Source of the DNA: Stratiolaelaps scimitus
Lineage: Eukaryota; Arthropoda; Arachnida; Mesostigmata; Laelapidae
Direction: 5' to 3'
NCBI GenBank assembly: GCA_019614645.1
Contig: JABWDB010000011.1
Coordinates: 4,141,501 to 4,205,500 of the forward strand
Length of the DNA: 64,000 bases
This document shows positions 13,059 through 24,942 of this stretch, in pieces. The notes beneath the pieces are model-generated. The model saw nothing but the letters and a program-made list of their open reading frames with translations. It searched no databases and was not told where the DNA came from. Both the position numbers and the translations under genes were made by a program. Every line of letters starts with the position of its first letter. The first letter of the stretch is position 1.

Positions 13059-13487
13059 CAGATTAATTTCTCCGGGGTGGACTCCAGAATAGATGCTCCG
13101 GGGTGGTCTCCAGATTAACTGCTCCGGGATGGTCTTCAGATTAATTTCTCCAGGGTGGACTCCAGATTAATTTCTCCGGGGTGGACTCCAGATTAATTTC
13201 TCCGTAGTGGTCTCCAGATTAACTGCTCCGGGGTGGACTCCAGATCAATTTCTCCGTAGTGGTCTCCAGATTAACTGTTCCAGGATGGACTCCAGATCAA
13301 TTTCTCCGGGGTGGACTCCAGATTAATTTCTCCGTAGTGGTCTCCAGATTAACTGCTCCGGGATGGTCTTCAGATGAATTTCTCCGGGGTGGACTCTAGA
13401 TGAATTTCTCCGGGGTGGACTCCAGATTAATTCCTCCGGGTGGTCTCCAGATTAACTGCTCCGGGGTGGTCTCCAGATTAACTGCCC
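13059..13487. repeat. 26-bp minisatellite, 16 copies plus a partial copy
   Basis: Units start CAGATTAA and continue as CTCCGGGGTGG then ACTC or TCTC. I count 15 units of 26 bp, one of 25 bp and a partial final copy. Two main variants alternate: one with TTAATTTCTCC and one with TTAACTGCTCC. A sub-variant with CCGTAGTGGTCTC (starting 13189, 13241 and 13319) is always followed by the TTAACTG type, which suggests a two-unit higher-order duplication. The unit length is not a multiple of three, so it is unlikely to be coding. Confidence 0.95.
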
Positions 13488-15427
13488 CTCGTGGAAAGCA
13501 ACAGCCACGAATGTCAAATGGTGAACATGAAACTCCCTAGGCAAATATTCATGGGGGAGGGTGGTCTCCCTGCTGGATTCCCAGCAACGAAAATCGTTTG
13601 CACCGTTTGGACGCAGCGGAGACCTGCGAGCGCAACTTAGTGCCTGTGTCAGTGGATGAAGCTCAAGTGCCGTTTGAGGAGATTCCTCTCCAGACTGTGC
13701 GTGGTATATTCTTCCCCCCGATAGCGACTCTGTACATCTTTGTGAGAGAGAGCGATGTGGGAGCAGGGACATTGGGTATCGGGGAAAAATGTCCAATTAA
13801 GAGTAATTAGTAAAATGAGTGAGTATTCGGCCGAGCTGGGACACACTCGGATGGACGGAGTGATGCGGGTAGACATAATGACGACGATGAACGATAATGA
13901 CAATAATTATGATGCTGATGATAACGGTAGTTTTGTTGTTTCTTGTTTGAATAAATGTTATTTATTATTTGCCCGTCATATGATCATTCGCCCAGTGTGT
14001 TCATTTAGTTAGACAGAAGTTCGTAGGTACAGATCCATCTGCACTGACCAGATCAAAACGAGTAAAGCATTTCCCCGTTCATTTCGAACGTGACCATCGT
14101 GATCTCTCTAATATTCAGCACAATTTTCACGCCGTCGTACAGCTAATCAGAACGTGTCACCTTACGTGCCTAACCACGTTAATCTATCAGACCTGGCGTT
14201 ACATTGTGATCATCATTTTCATCGACGGCATTCGAATTCGCATTTAACTCGAATCCCCTTCCTAAGTACGCTGTACCCAATGTACATCCAATATAGCAAA
14301 CATGAATCTTGTTTTTGTTTTCTTGTGACAACAATTGCCATTGTACCGCCAATATCGATGCTGCACATTCGACTATGCCGCATTAGCAGTGCGCCACGGT
14401 CACTATTTTGATATATGTGTGTCACCTAACGGCGGGAAAAGTAACGCTGCTAGACGGTTATGTGGACGTCTCGATTCGCCCATAAAAGAATCAGTTGTAA
14501 ACGCTGCCGTATCGGGCTCCCAGAAATCGCCCAAAACACAGGCAGAGCCTCGATTACGCAGTGCTACCTTCCGGTCAAGATATCAACAAGGCCTAGCTGT
14601 ACGCGTTTGGGCTGAACAGAGATTATACTAAATGCACTATCTTTCGCGTACTCATCGTGTCTAGCAAAAAGCCTTCTTGAATCACTCACGCGTCGCGAAT
14701 GTTTTTCGAAACGACGAGATTCCCTCTGGGAATCTCTTGAATGGATCCTGTTGTTGTTGCTGCTGCTCCTGCTGCTGTTGTTGTTGCTGCTGCAGCGGTA
14801 ACGGGTAGCCATCTTAAACATCACCCGAACGAGTGCGCCATCTCGCTAATCGGCTTTATTCATGAAAGTATTTGTCGTGCTCGTTTCTGCTAGGATAACA
14901 TCCACTTAACCTAACCCTCTGGCCTTGGGATTAGCCTGGAGTGGACGACGAGTTTCCTGCGCAAGCGTCAACTAGGCTCCGTTAATCCACTAATGGACCC
15001 AGCGGCGCTCGAGCTGTTAAACGGTGTCCGGACGACGTCGAGTGCCCGGTGACGTCATCACATGAATGACACGCCACATCTCTTCCATTAGACAACTCGA
15101 TCCTCCTGGGACAGAAGTGCACATTTGTGATTTTCGCTAACACCTCTCACAGTTGTAGCTTCTCCCACAGTTCGATGGCTCAGCACCCGGAACGAACGAA
15201 CATAGAAAATAACCTGCAAACGTATCCATTCTGCTGGTAGAAGTACATAGCGTAAAAAAGGCCGCAATCGGAGACTGCTGCCAACGAGAATTCACTTGTC
15301 TGCTTCATCTGCGATGGCACTGGTAGATTATATTGTTTTGTCTCTTGTGTTTCTTTATATATATATATATATATATATATATTTCTTCGTATATTGTGTG
15401 TCGTCACAGTTGTGGTTGGATGGTGGC

Positions 15428-15545
15428 TAAGTTGCCTCTGGTTGTGAAAAATAGGGGGGTACAAGTTCGAGCTGTTCTGCGACCTGGTGACATTTCGACA
15501 ACTTAAGCCTTGTAAAAAAAACTGCGGTTCCGTTAATGAGCCACA
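15428..15545 (+). repeat. tRNA-derived SINE-like copy
   Basis: A head with GGTGGCTAAGTTGCCTCTGG and a B-box-like AGTTCGAGCTG is followed by a body containing ACAACTTAAGCCTTGTAAAA and GCGGTTCCGTTAA. The same order of head and body occurs at 58108-58220 (+) and, reversed, at 25345-25510. The copies are diverged. The shared B box plus shared non-tRNA body is the signature of a tRNA-derived SINE. Confidence 0.55.
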
Positions 15546-16295
15546 AACTTTGCATTGTATTGTGCTCATCTGTGCTAATGACTGACGTACAGAAATCTTT
15601 CGATTTCGTCACAGATGGATGCGTCCATACGACGTTGTCGTAAGAAGCGCGAATACATTTAACCACTCACGCGATATGGTGCAGCAGGGGATGCAAAGCT
15701 GGGCCAAATATCCTTCTCTAAGCTCTAAGCCAAATATCCTTGACGATTTTAGCGAACCGTGGCAACTGCCGCTCTCACTATACGAAACAAAGTCATTCCA
15801 ACGAGTAGATGGCAAACAGCGGCGTTCAGTCGGGGGCCAAGCGTAGAACGTCACCGCTAATAGGAGGAGCTTACCAAACGACCGCAGTTAACTAACGAAA
15901 GGTGGCATTACGCCGCCGGCGAGGAGGAGACGTCTTGGTAGACCTGCAGCTGTAGCAACGCGATTCACATTGAAGCCCAAGCCTTTGCATACTATCGAAT
16001 GCTGTGATAGGAACGGTATCAGGCATAGTTCGCGGCTGGTCTGTTTGTCTGGATACTCTCAGGTGTGATTCGGTCGACCGGAAATAGAGACTCCGGTGGT
16101 CGGCCCTGCGAGTGAGGTCACATTCGTCCGTTTCTCACTAATTGTCGCAGACAGCAAGGTAAGGATGAATTGCCATCGTGATGAGAAGCTCCACCGTGCC
16201 ACCGTGCCACAGACACCCTCAGCGTCGTATGCCTAAGCCATAGCTGCTCCCGAATGATCGCGAAGAACTGAGGCCCACCGAGAGCTTCTCGGTTC

Positions 16296-16329
16296 GTGGG
16301 TTTGATTATCATGCGCTAATCAAACCCAC
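16296..16329. repeat. perfect inverted repeat, 13-bp arms, 8-nt spacer
   Basis: GTGGGTTTGATTA (16296-16308) and TAATCAAACCCAC (16317-16329) are exact reverse complements. It lies about 750 bp upstream of the first BTB-like coding exon. Function unknown. Confidence 0.8.
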
Positions 16330-17077
16330 CCCCGCTATCGCGATATCCTGAGTGATGTACTAATTCAACCGCATAATGCAATGATCACTGTGGATCACAC
16401 ATCACACAAGCACGTTCGCGTGTGAACGGATTGATGCGCGATTTAGAGCGAGAATAGACCTGAACTTACCGAGGGCCGTGGGGTAAATATGCCCCGCTCG
16501 CTCAACAGGTGCCACCGCCCCAACTAACAGGCAGCGTTGACGAGCTAGTGGATGAAGACAAAGACTGTGTGTTCGAAATATCTGCCGAAATATTTCACTC
16601 TGTTTCGAAGGGGAAAAGCCTAGTTCGGCTAGTTCGAATTGAAGAGTGGACATTAGACTACGCTAGACAACACTAAGACCTCGGTTCTTCCTCTAGCTGG
16701 CGACAAACGCCATGGCCTTCCAGATCGAACATAATTCCAGAAGGGTGACGGTCACGGTGTTCACATGCCGACATCTCCCTTTTTAAAAAAAATGGCTCGA
16801 ACGAGCGTACGTCAACAGTTTAGGCAGCATCCGTTTAAACTGAAAACTGCGCTTTTCTTCCGAGTAAAGAAACTCCCCTTTTTTTCGAGAGCAGAAACCT
16901 ACTTTTTCCGACAGTGAGCTAGAGTCGTACAGCACTTCGTACAATGCCAAGTTTAGGTGTTGATGAAGGAATATTTCATTTCGAGTCGTCTAGGGCATCC
17001 TTACCTGAGAAGACTTCCGCAATTTGCAAAGGTGGCTGCTACAGATATTTCTTTTTTATCAACAATTTTCTTTCCAG

Positions 17078-18412
17078 ATGAACGAAAGCACATTTGGCGG
17101 CCTGCTCTCAAAGTTGGACAGTCTGGCAAGCACCTACTCAAATCTCGTGTCACTGATACCTTCAGATGGGGATGCTGTTCTCGTGTCGAAAGACGCTCTA
17201 AGGCAGTGCGCTTTTTTTGACAACCTCTTTATTGCGCACCCAAACCTGGACAAGTATTTGGCCAACGTGAGCTCTGAGACCCTTGAGACACTGAGCGCGT
17301 TCCTCAGCGGCAAGCGTGGCGATGTCGAATTGAAGGATACCTTTGAGGCGATTCTGTTCGGTCGCCAAATTAAATGGATCGAATTTATTCGCTACTGCTG
17401 TAAAATGGCGGTGGCTGTGGAGGCGCCGGCGAGCCCAAAGGCCGACGAGGTCTCCTTTGTAATACAGAGCCTCGTGAAGTTTCTGCCAACCCGTACATTC
17501 GAGCACTATGAAGGTCTCGTGAAGAAGCTAACGATCCGTCTGTCCCCCACCGAGACGTATCGCATTATCCTTAGCATGACACAGGCGATCAGGCAAAAGG
17601 ACGACACTCTGATCGAGCCACTTCCGGTACCGCTGTTTCAGAGAAAGGCCACAGTCGCCCTTATGCACGATGTTGCAGGCAAGCCTATGACCGCCATCCT
17701 CAACAAGACGAGCTGGCTCCCCGTTAATATCTTCGGACCTAACTTCAATCCAGTCAAGGAGGAGGTGAAGAGATTTCACCTTGTGTTCGGCCGCTACGTC
17801 GTCTATGAGAATGGCAATGGCCAAGTAATAGCAAAGAGTCTACTACTGGCCGATGAACCTGGTCAGATCATCTTCACCAGCTGCAAGTTCTTCCGATCCC
17901 GCTGCAATCAGCTTCATGTGATAACGGCGATGACCAGCGCTGTCGGCAGCCAGGTCGACTGCCTCTACGAGTGGAATCACGAGACGTTGAGCTTCGAGAC
18001 GAAATTCTCACATGCGGCGCTGACGTTGAAAACGGCTCACAGAGCGAAGGATGCCCGTCTCAAGATTGTGCTTGGCCGAGGCGACACAATCGTCCTGTCG
18101 GCGGATGATTCAGCCACGCTTCAGCTGGAAAATCTCAAGAGCGAAAAACGCCTAGAGCCAACGTACGATGATTGCGTTGACAACTGCTATCTGTACACGG
18201 GAGCAACGAATTACTCGGCTAAGAGAGGCGCCGCTGGGGATCTCGAGCTTACTCGGCCAGTCCACGTAGGGTACACGCTAGCGAACGTTGATTGGTGCGG
18301 GTTTAACCGTTTCAGCACGAAGGTCTACACGGATGAATGGCGCCCCTACGGTGACAGTGAGCCCCACGGGGTTGTCGACACAATGAGTGACGTCCTGCTC
18401 GTGTATAACTAG
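17078..18412 (+). CDS. BTB/POZ-like family protein, paralogue 1
   Basis: A single 1,335-bp coding exon for 444 residues. The start chosen is the ATG at 17078, directly after a consensus acceptor (TTTCCAG), so the 5' leader is probably spliced; an upstream in-frame Met at 17024 lies across this site. Residues about 25-85 resemble a degenerate BTB/POZ fold: a GDAVLVSKDALRQCAFFDNLF segment mirrors the family pattern of a beta strand followed by a helix ending in YF..LF. A helical segment follows, then a C-terminal half with no domain I recognise (IFGPNF, FHLVFGRYVVY, SCKFFRSRCNQL, CLYEW, PVHVGY, PHGVVDTMSDVL). Those blocks recur in paralogue 2 and, weaker, in paralogue 3. BTB domains usually dimerise or bind Cul3, but the call rests on pattern alone. 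No signal peptide or membrane segment is seen. A possible polyadenylation signal AATAAA lies near 19048. Confidence 0.7.
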   Translation: MNESTFGGLLSKLDSLASTYSNLVSLIPSDGDAVLVSKDALRQCAFFDNLFIAHPNLDKYLANVSSETLETLSAFLSGKRGDVELKDTFEAILFGRQIKWIEFIRYCCKMAVAVEAPASPKADEVSFVIQSLVKFLPTRTFEHYEGLVKKLTIRLSPTETYRIILSMTQAIRQKDDTLIEPLPVPLFQRKATVALMHDVAGKPMTAILNKTSWLPVNIFGPNFNPVKEEVKRFHLVFGRYVVYENGNGQVIAKSLLLADEPGQIIFTSCKFFRSRCNQLHVITAMTSAVGSQVDCLYEWNHETLSFETKFSHAALTLKTAHRAKDARLKIVLGRGDTIVLSADDSATLQLENLKSEKRLEPTYDDCVDNCYLYTGATNYSAKRGAAGDLELTRPVHVGYTLANVDWCGFNRFSTKVYTDEWRPYGDSEPHGVVDTMSDVLLVYN

Positions 18413-18899
18413 TCAGGCCCTAAGGGTTGTCACGAGAGTTGACGCCCGGATCGGGAGTTCTCGCTGTGGCTTCTCCGCTCTCTCGCAATACCGCAGGACG
18501 CATTTGCATTGAAGGGATCCGGAAGTCGCTCCGACCAGAGTAACAAAACCGAAGATAAGAGGGTCCCTTACATTCGTACGTACGTTGTTGTGACATCATT
18601 GAATGGAGCCGTTATTGATGATCGCTTGGTTTCTGTAAACTCGTATTTCGTACGCTCATCTACGCTCAGTGTCAACGGAGCCAGGACGGAGGACGTTTGT
18701 CACTATACGAAAGCAAAAGTCGAGGAACTCCACTTTTTTTTTGTTAAATTTATTAATATTGGACTTCTTATGGGTCTCTAAACAAAACTCGGGATCTCTG
18801 TGAAACAGAGAGAGCCCTGTGCGTTAAGTGCTACTAATCAACTTTGCGACAAATTTTGTTGTGAACGCACAAAATGCTTAGAGACGTGAAACTCTGTGG

Positions 18900-18970
18900 T
18901 GTCAGCGCGGTGGCTAAGTTCATCGCTGTAGAAAGCCGAAGGTCGCAGGCTGGAGTCCGGCAACGCGCCA
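18900..18970 (+). repeat. tRNA-like head of the SINE family, truncated
   Basis: GTGGCTAAGTTCATCGCTGT (A-box side) and GGTCGCAGGCTGGAGTCC (diverged B box) keep the spacing seen in the other copies. The non-tRNA body is not recognisable downstream. Confidence 0.45.
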
Positions 18971-19681
18971 TACAAGAGATCTTAGGCATAAAACCAATCA
19001 GCCTTTACCCTCTAGTGCCTAACGTCGTCGACGTAAGCCAGACGTTCAATAAACTATGGCTCTGTTTAGAAATATGAATATACTACTTTGTTCTATGATA
19101 CACAGCGCTATCAACCTTCGCCTGCTTACTTCTAAATGTTTTGCTTCCTTAAGCCGCAAACAAAACTTCAGTGAAAAACCCTACACGTGCATGGGCATCA
19201 GCCAAACATTTGACCGACTTCAAAACTTCAAAGCATGAGCGGCAGAACCCCCCTCCCCCCCCTATGTATCGATCTACCTACATTTCGATCTATTCACTAG
19301 TAAATACATCCTCCAAATGATATGTCGAATAACGGATATCGAGGGTCATCATTCGCAAGTAGGTAACTGATACGTCTGGATATGGAATACGCCCGAGTAG
19401 AGGATTTCACTCAGGGGGAGGGTACCACTGAGCGCCATATTACAACCGTGCAATAACGACATGGTTGGGTTCAGCTCCAATATTTAGGTAAGACGTGTTT
19501 TAGAAAGGTTTTGTTGTTGTTGTTGTTGTTGTTGTTTTTGTGTTTTCAATGACCGACGGTCTATTTAGTGTTATAGAGGACTATAATTACTTAATTGACT
19601 AAGCAAATAAACAGCGGAAGTGGTTGTATTTATAGGCTACGCTTCGTATGGGTCTCCACGAAGTCACACAAGGGTCTGGCT

Positions 19682-19684
<3 letters not shown>

Positions 19685-19718
<34 letters not shown>
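19685..19718. repeat. (TA)n microsatellite
   Basis: An uninterrupted TA run of about 34 bp between the two tandem BTB-like genes. Confidence 0.85.
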
Positions 19719-19723
<5 letters not shown>

Positions 19724-19894
19724 TACGTCGGCAATTCAATTGCACATATTGCATTTATCATGGATAACCACCTTATTTATCACGGATTAATTTTTGGAGA
19801 TTATCCAATTATTATGTGCACTTAATGACTTAGTTGTCCCGGGGGCAACCTTGACCTTGATCCTATTTTTGCATCTCGCTTTGGGGGACAAAGC

Positions 19895-19970
19895 ATGGCA
19901 TATTGGTTTATTAAAGGAACTGCAATTTCACAATGCTAAGCTCTCTTATGTGTCACGCAGCAAATCAGGT
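19895..19970 (-). repeat. SINE body fragment
   Basis: On the minus strand the segment reads GAGCTTAGCATTGTGAAATT then GCAGTTCCTTTAATAAACC, matching the body of the copies at 25345-25510 and 58108-58220. The tRNA-like head is too diverged to recognise. Confidence 0.45.
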
Positions 19971-22016
19971 AAAATTCAAGAGATTCAAGGGACAGTGAAC
20001 CAAAGATGGTATAGCCACCGGTCAGTAATCCCCTAAGGCCTAAACATCCAGCCTGGTCGCTCTCCAGCTGAATTATTATGATTGTGAGATTCAAATACAG
20101 CTAACCAATGGTACCGCCCACTAAATGTAAACCAATTAATTCCCAAAGTTTCAAATGATAAGGTACACCCTCACTTACCTAATGTTGTCGCTGAGTTCGT
20201 CCAGTTTGTGTTGAGCATTCTGTACGTTCAAACTGTATTGTAGTCGTGGGATACTCTTTGAGCCTTACTGATGCGGAGAAGCCAGTTATTACTGCTTCAC
20301 ACCGAGCAGGAAAGACCCAGGCTGCAATTGCCAGAGAAATTAGCAGAAGTCAGTTGCTTAGTGCGAAATCATTTACGCAGGCCGTCGACGTATGGTAGTC
20401 AGCCAGCAAACTGCCATGCACGTATGTCGATTGGTCCCGGATTCAACCATAAATTGTGAAATAACGATTTATGGAAATATAGAAGGGTCTTAAGTTTATG
20501 AGCACCATTGTATTATTATCCGAACCACACCAGCTCATCCTGTGATTCATAAACCTGTTCCAACAGGATTATGCAGGATTATACTGCTCAGTAGCGCTCT
20601 GTCTGAGAGGAAGTCCATGTTGGCAATGGCCAGCGCTACCTCTCGAAGCAATGCAGTGTTATTTGGGCGGGTACCAGCGCGAGCTCCGAAAGTCACGCGC
20701 GAACGACCTTAAAGGTTTTACCCCTGAAAGCCGCCAAATCCCTGTAACCTTCAATAGTTTTTGGCTCAATAGTCTCTCCCTTGCATGCCGTCAATTCCAT
20801 GACATTATGGGCTCCAGAGTAACAGCCTGCGTTCGGGGTCATCAGGATGATATCCCTCATGAATCAGGGTTACTTTGTTCTCGACTGATACGACGATCGT
20901 CTCTTCCCAGGTCACAGAGTTTCTCTGGATCATGTCAAATACGCGGTCCCTGATGAAATCCTCTGGCTATCCACATTTGCGGCATAGCCTGTCGGTCGGG
21001 TCGCCGGCAGCCCCGCGGTTGGTAACGCCTTTGACTAGATACAAGTCGGCTCGGAGTCTCAGGCCGTCGATCTGATCGGCACCTTGATCCTGGTTACGAT
21101 ATCTCGATTTCGAGTGAGCGAGTTTCGTAGGCAGGTCTGCCACATCCATGCAGGAGTCCGCCCGTCCCACCGTACCACCGCAGATGCCTCAGATGTGAAG
21201 TCTGCCCCTGCATGAAGGGTGCTCTGTAATCTTCTTTATAGGAAAAAAGCCTGTTACCCGAGTATAACAACAGAGGCGAGAAGGAGCAGGTAAACAGCGG
21301 ATAGAGCAGCCGTTCTTTTTTGTTTATATTCGATGGATCGATGAAGCCACACCTTCGTATGAGTGCTGTCGATCGTTGGTGGGTCGCCGCAAAGAGAGAT
21401 TGCCACCAGCTGTTTGCCCTTCGAGTGCACTGCGTTGGTCTTGAGGTTCGGCCCTGTCGTTGAGTGTGCGTGGTAGCGTCTTGAGAATTTTCAGATTACT
21501 CATTAGCACCGCGTTGTGTTCGGTAATCATGGAAAACGATTGACTGGCGTGAGCCGCACGCCACTGTTCCGCTGCTAATGAAGGACAACAGAGGGCAATT
21601 ATCATCTCCGGGGTGGAATGGTAAGCGGGTAGACCCTGTTTCGATTGCATTGGTTCGTGGGAGGGGGGGCGGGGTAGTAATTACATTAATAATCGTAATA
21701 TAATCCTCTCTTCTGCCAGAATAAGTGGCTGCTTGATTCGAGGTTCAAATCGGCTGTCGACCGAGTTGGAATTTTTTTTGCAATACAGGTCAAATACGGT
21801 GCAGACGATAGAATAGTGACTTTTTTCCTAATTACCTAATGATGCCCATTTAAAGGTAGCTTTTATGCATAGACAGTCGATGAGTACAATGAATGACCCT
21901 CATATCTCTCCCTCTCACTATGTTTCGCTGTAATGAACACCTCATTGCATACTCCTCATGGGCCATATACTCATTACCATGAACGTTGTGAAACTTGACA
22001 ACTTGACAACTTTCAG

Positions 22017-23339
22017 ATGAGCTGTGCAGATATTGCCGATCTTGTTGCTAAACTGAGAACTCTGAGAAATAGCTACACAAACGTTCTATCGCTGCTGGCA
22101 CCAAGCGGTGACGCCGTTCAGGTGCGACTCGATGCCGTCCGTCAATGTCCCTACTTTGAGCGACTTTTCGCCGAACAACCCGGCCTGGAGGTGTACCGTG
22201 CCAATTTCAGCCGGGAGACGTTCACGGCGTTCGCCGAATTCGTCGAAGGCCGGCACTGCAACGAGCTGCAGGACGCCTTTGGCGCGATCGTGTTCGGCCG
22301 GCAGATCGAGTGGCCCGACTTCGTCCGCTGCAGCTGTGAGGCCGCCGCCGATATCGAGGCGCCATTGAATCCTAACGCAGACAACGTCTCGTTTGTCGTT
22401 CAAGCCCTCGTCAAATACCTGCCGACGCGCGTGTTCGAGTACTACGAGGGACTGCTGAAAAAGTTGACGGGTCGTCTCTCGCCCGGCGAAACTTACCAGA
22501 TCATTGGCGACGTCATTGAGGCGATCGATCGGAAGAAGGGCGAGGTTGTCGCTCCCCTTCCGATTCCGCTGTTTGAGAAACGCATCACCGTCGCCCTGAT
22601 GCGTGACTCCGATGGGAAATCGGTGATCACCGTCCTCCACGAGCAGACCTGGCTGCCGTTCAACATCTTCGGGCCGAATTTCTGCCCCTTCATGGAGGGC
22701 GTGAGACACTTCCATCTCGTGTTTGGCCGTTACGTCGTCTACGAACGATCGGACGGTCACGTACTAATGCGGAGCATCCGGAGTGGCAACGAGCCTTCGC
22801 GGGTCCTCTTCACCTCGTGTCAGTTCTTCCGCTCGCGGTGCAATCAGCTCCATGTGATCAGTGTCGATGAGAGCAGCCAAACGGACTGCCTCTACGAGTG
22901 GGATCCCGAGGCGATGAGCTTCGCGAAGAAGTTCTCCCACCCGACCGAGAGCCTGAGGGCGGCCCACCGCGGAGCTGACGAACAGCTTCGGATCGTCTTA
23001 GCTAATGGGAAGGTCGTCACGCTGGCGCCGGGCGACTCGGCGACGTCGACGTCGACAACGGGGCCGTCGAGTCCGACAAGCGAAGGCGTCACCCACAGCG
23101 ATGCGAACTGCGCCGATCTGATTGAAGACTGCTGTCGCCACGTGGGCAATGCACGCTACTGTGCCGCTGGCCGGATCAGCCTCAGCGGGCACGTCCACGT
23201 CGGGTACAATCGCGCAAGCGTGAATCACTATGGGAAAGACTTTTACGTGACGAACTTCTACTCGGTGGACTGGCATATGAGCGGTCAGAGCCAGCTACAC
23301 GGGGTCGTGAGCACGCTCACCGATGTCCTTATTCTATAG
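22017..23339 (+). CDS. BTB/POZ-like family protein, paralogue 2
   Basis: A single 1,323-bp coding exon for 440 residues. The ATG at 22017 directly follows an acceptor (ACTTTCAG). It is clearly paralogous to 17078-18412 over its whole length, with blocks such as FEAI/FGAIVFGRQI, LVKYLPTRVFE, PLPIPLFEKR, NIFGPNF, HFHLVFGRYVVYE, FFRSRCNQLHVI, DCLYEW, HVHVGYN and LHGVVSTLTDVL. The N-terminal segment SGDAVQVRLDAVRQCPYFER matches the BTB core of paralogue 1. It differs by a Ser/Thr/Pro-rich insert around residues 340-360 (ATSTSTTGPSSPTSEG) and by visibly more G and C at third positions. Its position 3.6 kb downstream on the same strand implies tandem duplication. A possible AATAAA lies near 23731. 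Molecular role unknown. Confidence 0.72.
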   Translation: MSCADIADLVAKLRTLRNSYTNVLSLLAPSGDAVQVRLDAVRQCPYFERLFAEQPGLEVYRANFSRETFTAFAEFVEGRHCNELQDAFGAIVFGRQIEWPDFVRCSCEAAADIEAPLNPNADNVSFVVQALVKYLPTRVFEYYEGLLKKLTGRLSPGETYQIIGDVIEAIDRKKGEVVAPLPIPLFEKRITVALMRDSDGKSVITVLHEQTWLPFNIFGPNFCPFMEGVRHFHLVFGRYVVYERSDGHVLMRSIRSGNEPSRVLFTSCQFFRSRCNQLHVISVDESSQTDCLYEWDPEAMSFAKKFSHPTESLRAAHRGADEQLRIVLANGKVVTLAPGDSATSTSTTGPSSPTSEGVTHSDANCADLIEDCCRHVGNARYCAAGRISLSGHVHVGYNRASVNHYGKDFYVTNFYSVDWHMSGQSQLHGVVSTLTDVLIL

Positions 23340-24942
23340 CGATAGATGACGGTGTCCGATCCTGACGTGACTCGTTGGCGTTCGCTGCTGGCGATTAATG
23401 AGTCGCCGGTGAGAGGGAGATCAACCTTTGGCGGACGGAAGTACGTATCCGTGGCGTCAGCTCTCATCACACTTTCGTTAATTAATTGCCCACTAATTCG
23501 TTTGTAGATAATCACGCACAAGGGCATCTAATGAGCTTCGACGTAGTCGTTTATTTGTGAAACGAGTCCATTGAAGACTCATTGTGGACTGGCTGATTTC
23601 TGTTGTTGTACACCCATTACGCCAATAGTATCCACTGGCTTGATGAAATGCTATGCTTAATATACTCGTAGTGATAAAATCGGTTCGCCGTTCACGGCAC
23701 TGGCGTCAGCATCGGTACACGAAACTGAACGAATAAATTCTGCTGTTGGTATTTATATATATATATGGATGCGTTCCGTCCTGTTTCTTTACGTCGAGCC
23801 GACCTTGCCGTCCGCACCGTTTCGCGTGATGATGTTATGCCCGACGTATTCGATAGTGTGATTTCTAATTCACGTGACATGAGCTGAGACCATCGCGTGG
23901 ACAATAGCTCTCGCGGTGTGGACCTTTCTGCCTTCGAACGGAACGTGGACTGGTAGTGCCTTTCGTGTACCGCCGACGTCGGATTTTCAAAGGCACTCCC
24001 TTTTGTCTAGTTTGGAAAATGCCAAACTACCTCATATATGTGCGTATATATCTATATATATATAAAAGGGCTATATAGGCATCATCCGTCAAGTAATTCG
24101 TCGCCTGCACTAACGCTCGGGGTTCTCCTGCATTTGCTCTCGCTTTGCGCGTCCACGCTTGCGCTACTAACACGAGCTGGCAATTTGCCGGTAGAGGACT
24201 ATGAACTACAACAGCTGGAACGCATCGTCTTGACTGATGTCGGCTGGTACACCTGACTTACGGATATCAAGAGTGAGTAGCCTAGGAGTGAGCTTTTTAG
24301 ATAAAAAAATACAACACTATAAGTTTATGCTATCAGATGCCTTGTGTAGGTGCGCCCCATAGTGACAGTTATACCGACGCAAAAGTCTTAACTCTGTATG
24401 GAACTGCTAGTGAACTATAACACTGCAAATTGTTGCATCTCGACGGGTCTACACAGCGCGACGGGCAATAGATGCACACATGTTTAACCCCAGAGCTTTT
24501 TGAAGTATAATAGCTTATTCATGCGTTTCATTTTTCCCCCACACCTATCCGTTACTTGTACTAAACTGAACGGCGCCTGACGGCAGCCGAACCGTAAGTC
24601 GACGAGCTTGAGAATCTAGGATTGACGCTAAATTGAGGAACTGAAATGAGGTCGCGACACACAGGGTATCTTTTCACTGCTACGCGGATCGGAATCTGAC
24701 CAGGGGTAACCTCAGGAGATGCGCTTTCATTGGCAGCATGCGCTTACCGAGAAGAAACAACAATGACCAAGTGCTCTCTAGCCTCGAGACATCTTGGATC
24801 ATTCTTGGTCGCTGAAGGGAGTCGACGGAATACATTCGAGGAAACTCTCCTCGGCCGCGGTGTTCTCTCCACAGAGCTCATCCGTTACGGCTGCAGGGCG
24901 GGGGGAGGGCAACAATACGAACTAAAGCTGAGAACTGAGAAC

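Larger units (their letters stand above)
13488..17077. other. intergenic region and 5' flank of the first BTB-like gene
   Basis: No supported exon. It includes CTG/TTG repeats near 14750-14795, a TA run at 15356-15381, a tRNA-derived repeat at about 15428-15545 and a 13-bp-arm hairpin at 16296-16329. The final bases before 17078 (ATTTTCTTTCCAG) are a strong splice acceptor, so the 5' leader exon of the BTB-like gene should lie in or upstream of this interval. I could not place it. Confidence 0.45.
18413..22016. other. intergenic region between BTB-like paralogues 1 and 2
   Basis: No supported exon. It holds two tRNA-derived repeat fragments (about 18900-18970 and 19895-19970), a GTT repeat near 19510-19535 and a TA run at 19685-19718. 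The final bases before 22017 (ACAACTTTCAG) form the acceptor in front of paralogue 2. Confidence 0.45.

Noticed and set aside
13059..13487. Regular repeats resembling a CRISPR array
   Set aside because: Units are head-to-tail with no unique spacers, and the window is eukaryotic; it is a minisatellite.
22086..22760. 224-codon minus-strand open frame
   Set aside because: It is a shadow of the BTB-like paralogue 2 coding exon, which has a family match on the plus strand.
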